Assembly: GCA_964388665.1 (NCBI GenBank) | Contig: CAYMBJ010000139.1 | Coordinates: 1 to 5,766, forward strand | Origin: CALCCV01 sp964388665 | Lineage (GTDB): Bacteria; Bdellovibrionota; Bdellovibrionia; Bdellovibrionales; Bdellovibrionaceae | Reading direction: 5' to 3' | Length of the DNA stretch: 5,766 bases | In this document: positions 5,162-5,766 of the stretch, piece by piece | Numbering within the stretch: the first letter of the stretch is position 1 | How the letters are laid out: each line of letters begins with the position of its first letter | The notes under the pieces: generated by a model | Told to the model about the DNA's origin: nothing | The model's input: the letters and a program-made list of their open reading frames with translations, nothing else | Database searches by the model: none | Translations under genes and position numbers: made by a program

Positions 5162-5719
5162 CTATCGAAGCTCAGAAATCCTGACCAATTGGACGCTATG
5201 CTTCGCTGCGAACTGAACCAAATCAGGCCACCTTGCCATCGTACCGTCGTCTTTCAGGATCTCACAGATCACTGCAGCAGGTTTAAGCCCCGCCATCTTG
5301 GCAAGCGCGACGGAACCCTCAGTATGTCCACGGCGAGCTTTGAGTCCATTCTTGTTTGCTTTCAGAGGGAATACATGACCTGGCGATTTCAAGTTGGAGG
5401 GACCAGCCTCATCTTTCAAAGCCTCCTGTATTGTGTAGGCTCGGTCGAAAGCAGAAACTCCAGTTGTAACCCCCGTTGCTGCATCAATCGAGTTGAGAAA
5501 TGCAGGTTCGCCAATCTCTTTTCTATTCGGGTTGACGAGATTCAGTTTGAGCTTTTCGGCATGTGTCTCGGTCATTGCGAGACACAACGTTCCTCGCCCA
5601 TACTTCGTAATAAAATTGATTGAATCGGGGGAGATCTTTTCTGCCGCAAAGACAAGATCGCCTTCATTTTCTCGGCTCTCATCGTCAAACAGCACACAGC
5701 ACTTGCCGTCCCTGAGCAT
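5162..5719 (-). CDS. ribB: 3,4-dihydroxy-2-butanone-4-phosphate synthase
   Basis: RibB converts ribulose 5-phosphate to 3,4-dihydroxy-2-butanone 4-phosphate plus formate, the four-carbon branch of riboflavin synthesis in the cytoplasm; it is a Mg-dependent dimer. The signatures are all present: DDESRENEGDL (12-22) with the acidic active-site loop, GVTTGVSAFDRAYTI, SPGHVFPL, RRGHTEGSVALA with the catalytic His, and VICEILKDDGTMAR with the metal-binding Glu. The 185-residue chain stops right after the RibB domain (LVRISELR), so no GTP cyclohydrolase II is fused. E. coli RibB has 217 residues; here the first helix, normally ahead of LRxGK, is missing. ATG 5719 is the only standard start after an in-frame TGA at 5759-5761, and it lacks a Shine-Dalgarno. 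TATA-like bases (5733-5741) could allow a near-leaderless transcript. No FMN riboswitch is visible in the 47 bp available upstream. Confidence 0.94.
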   Translation of the reverse strand: MLRDGKCCVLFDDESRENEGDLVFAAEKISPDSINFITKYGRGTLCLAMTETHAEKLKLNLVNPNRKEIGEPAFLNSIDAATGVTTGVSAFDRAYTIQEALKDEAGPSNLKSPGHVFPLKANKNGLKARRGHTEGSVALAKMAGLKPAAVICEILKDDGTMARWPDLVQFAAKHSVQLVRISELR

Positions 5720-5766
5720 AGGAAAAACAAAGCCTATATCTAGCTCTTGGATCAGGTATCAATGGA

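Noticed and set aside
4953..5216. An 87-residue plus-strand ORF across the intergenic region
   Set aside because: It runs antisense into the ribB 3' end, passes through the hairpins, and shows no recognisable motif or ribosome site.
5189..5623. A 144-residue plus-strand ORF antisense to ribB
   Set aside because: It is a shadow of a well-conserved gene on the opposite strand with no motif of its own.
1..5766. CRISPR arrays, insertion sequences or attachment sites
   Set aside because: No regularly spaced repeats, transposase-like coding, terminal inverted repeats or tRNA genes were seen.

Overview
The window holds a Gram-negative-style, medium-GC bacterial segment. The best taxonomic hint is the regulator at 4045-4731. 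It belongs by its look to the TIGR02147/DUF4423 family, which is expanded in Bdellovibrio relatives and Fibrobacter. I lean towards a Bdellovibrionota-like organism, but this rests on one family and moderate base composition, so it is tentative.

Layout. At the left edge, on the plus strand, is the C-terminal third of a type III polyketide synthase, close in sequence to 1,3,6,8-tetrahydroxynaphthalene synthases (RppA type). It converges, with only 5 bp between the stop codons, on a run of five minus-strand genes. Read in transcription order (right to left) these are: a TIGR02147-type HTH regulator (4731-4045), a VOC/glyoxalase-fold protein (4040-3693), a second VOC protein (3675-3304), an Nramp-like membrane transporter (3247-2231), and a large fusion of two cupin domains with a GNAT acetyltransferase (2180-477). 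Spacing is tight: 4 bp between regulator and first VOC gene, 17 bp between the VOC genes, 56 bp before the transporter and 50 bp before the fusion gene. Clear Shine-Dalgarno sequences sit at most junctions, so this is very probably one operon headed by its own regulator. To the right, after a 430-bp non-coding stretch, lies ribB (5719-5162, minus strand), a stand-alone riboflavin-pathway enzyme with a strong hairpin just after its stop.

How the genes may work together. The regulator plus two small-molecule-binding VOC proteins, a transporter-like protein and a cupin/acetyltransferase fusion look like a small-molecule sensing, handling or detoxification cassette. The ligand cannot be read from the sequence. 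Both VOC proteins seem to lack the usual C-terminal metal-binding glutamate. The Nramp-like protein lacks the canonical DPGN metal motif and appears to have lost about 60-70 residues internally around transmembrane helices 6-7. Metal transport should therefore not be assumed. Upstream of the regulator is an operator-like inverted repeat (GAACA-AAG-TGTTC) with an extra half-site one helical turn away, a candidate site for autoregulation.

Main uncertainties are the start codons of the fusion gene, the regulator and ribB, and the true function of the operon.
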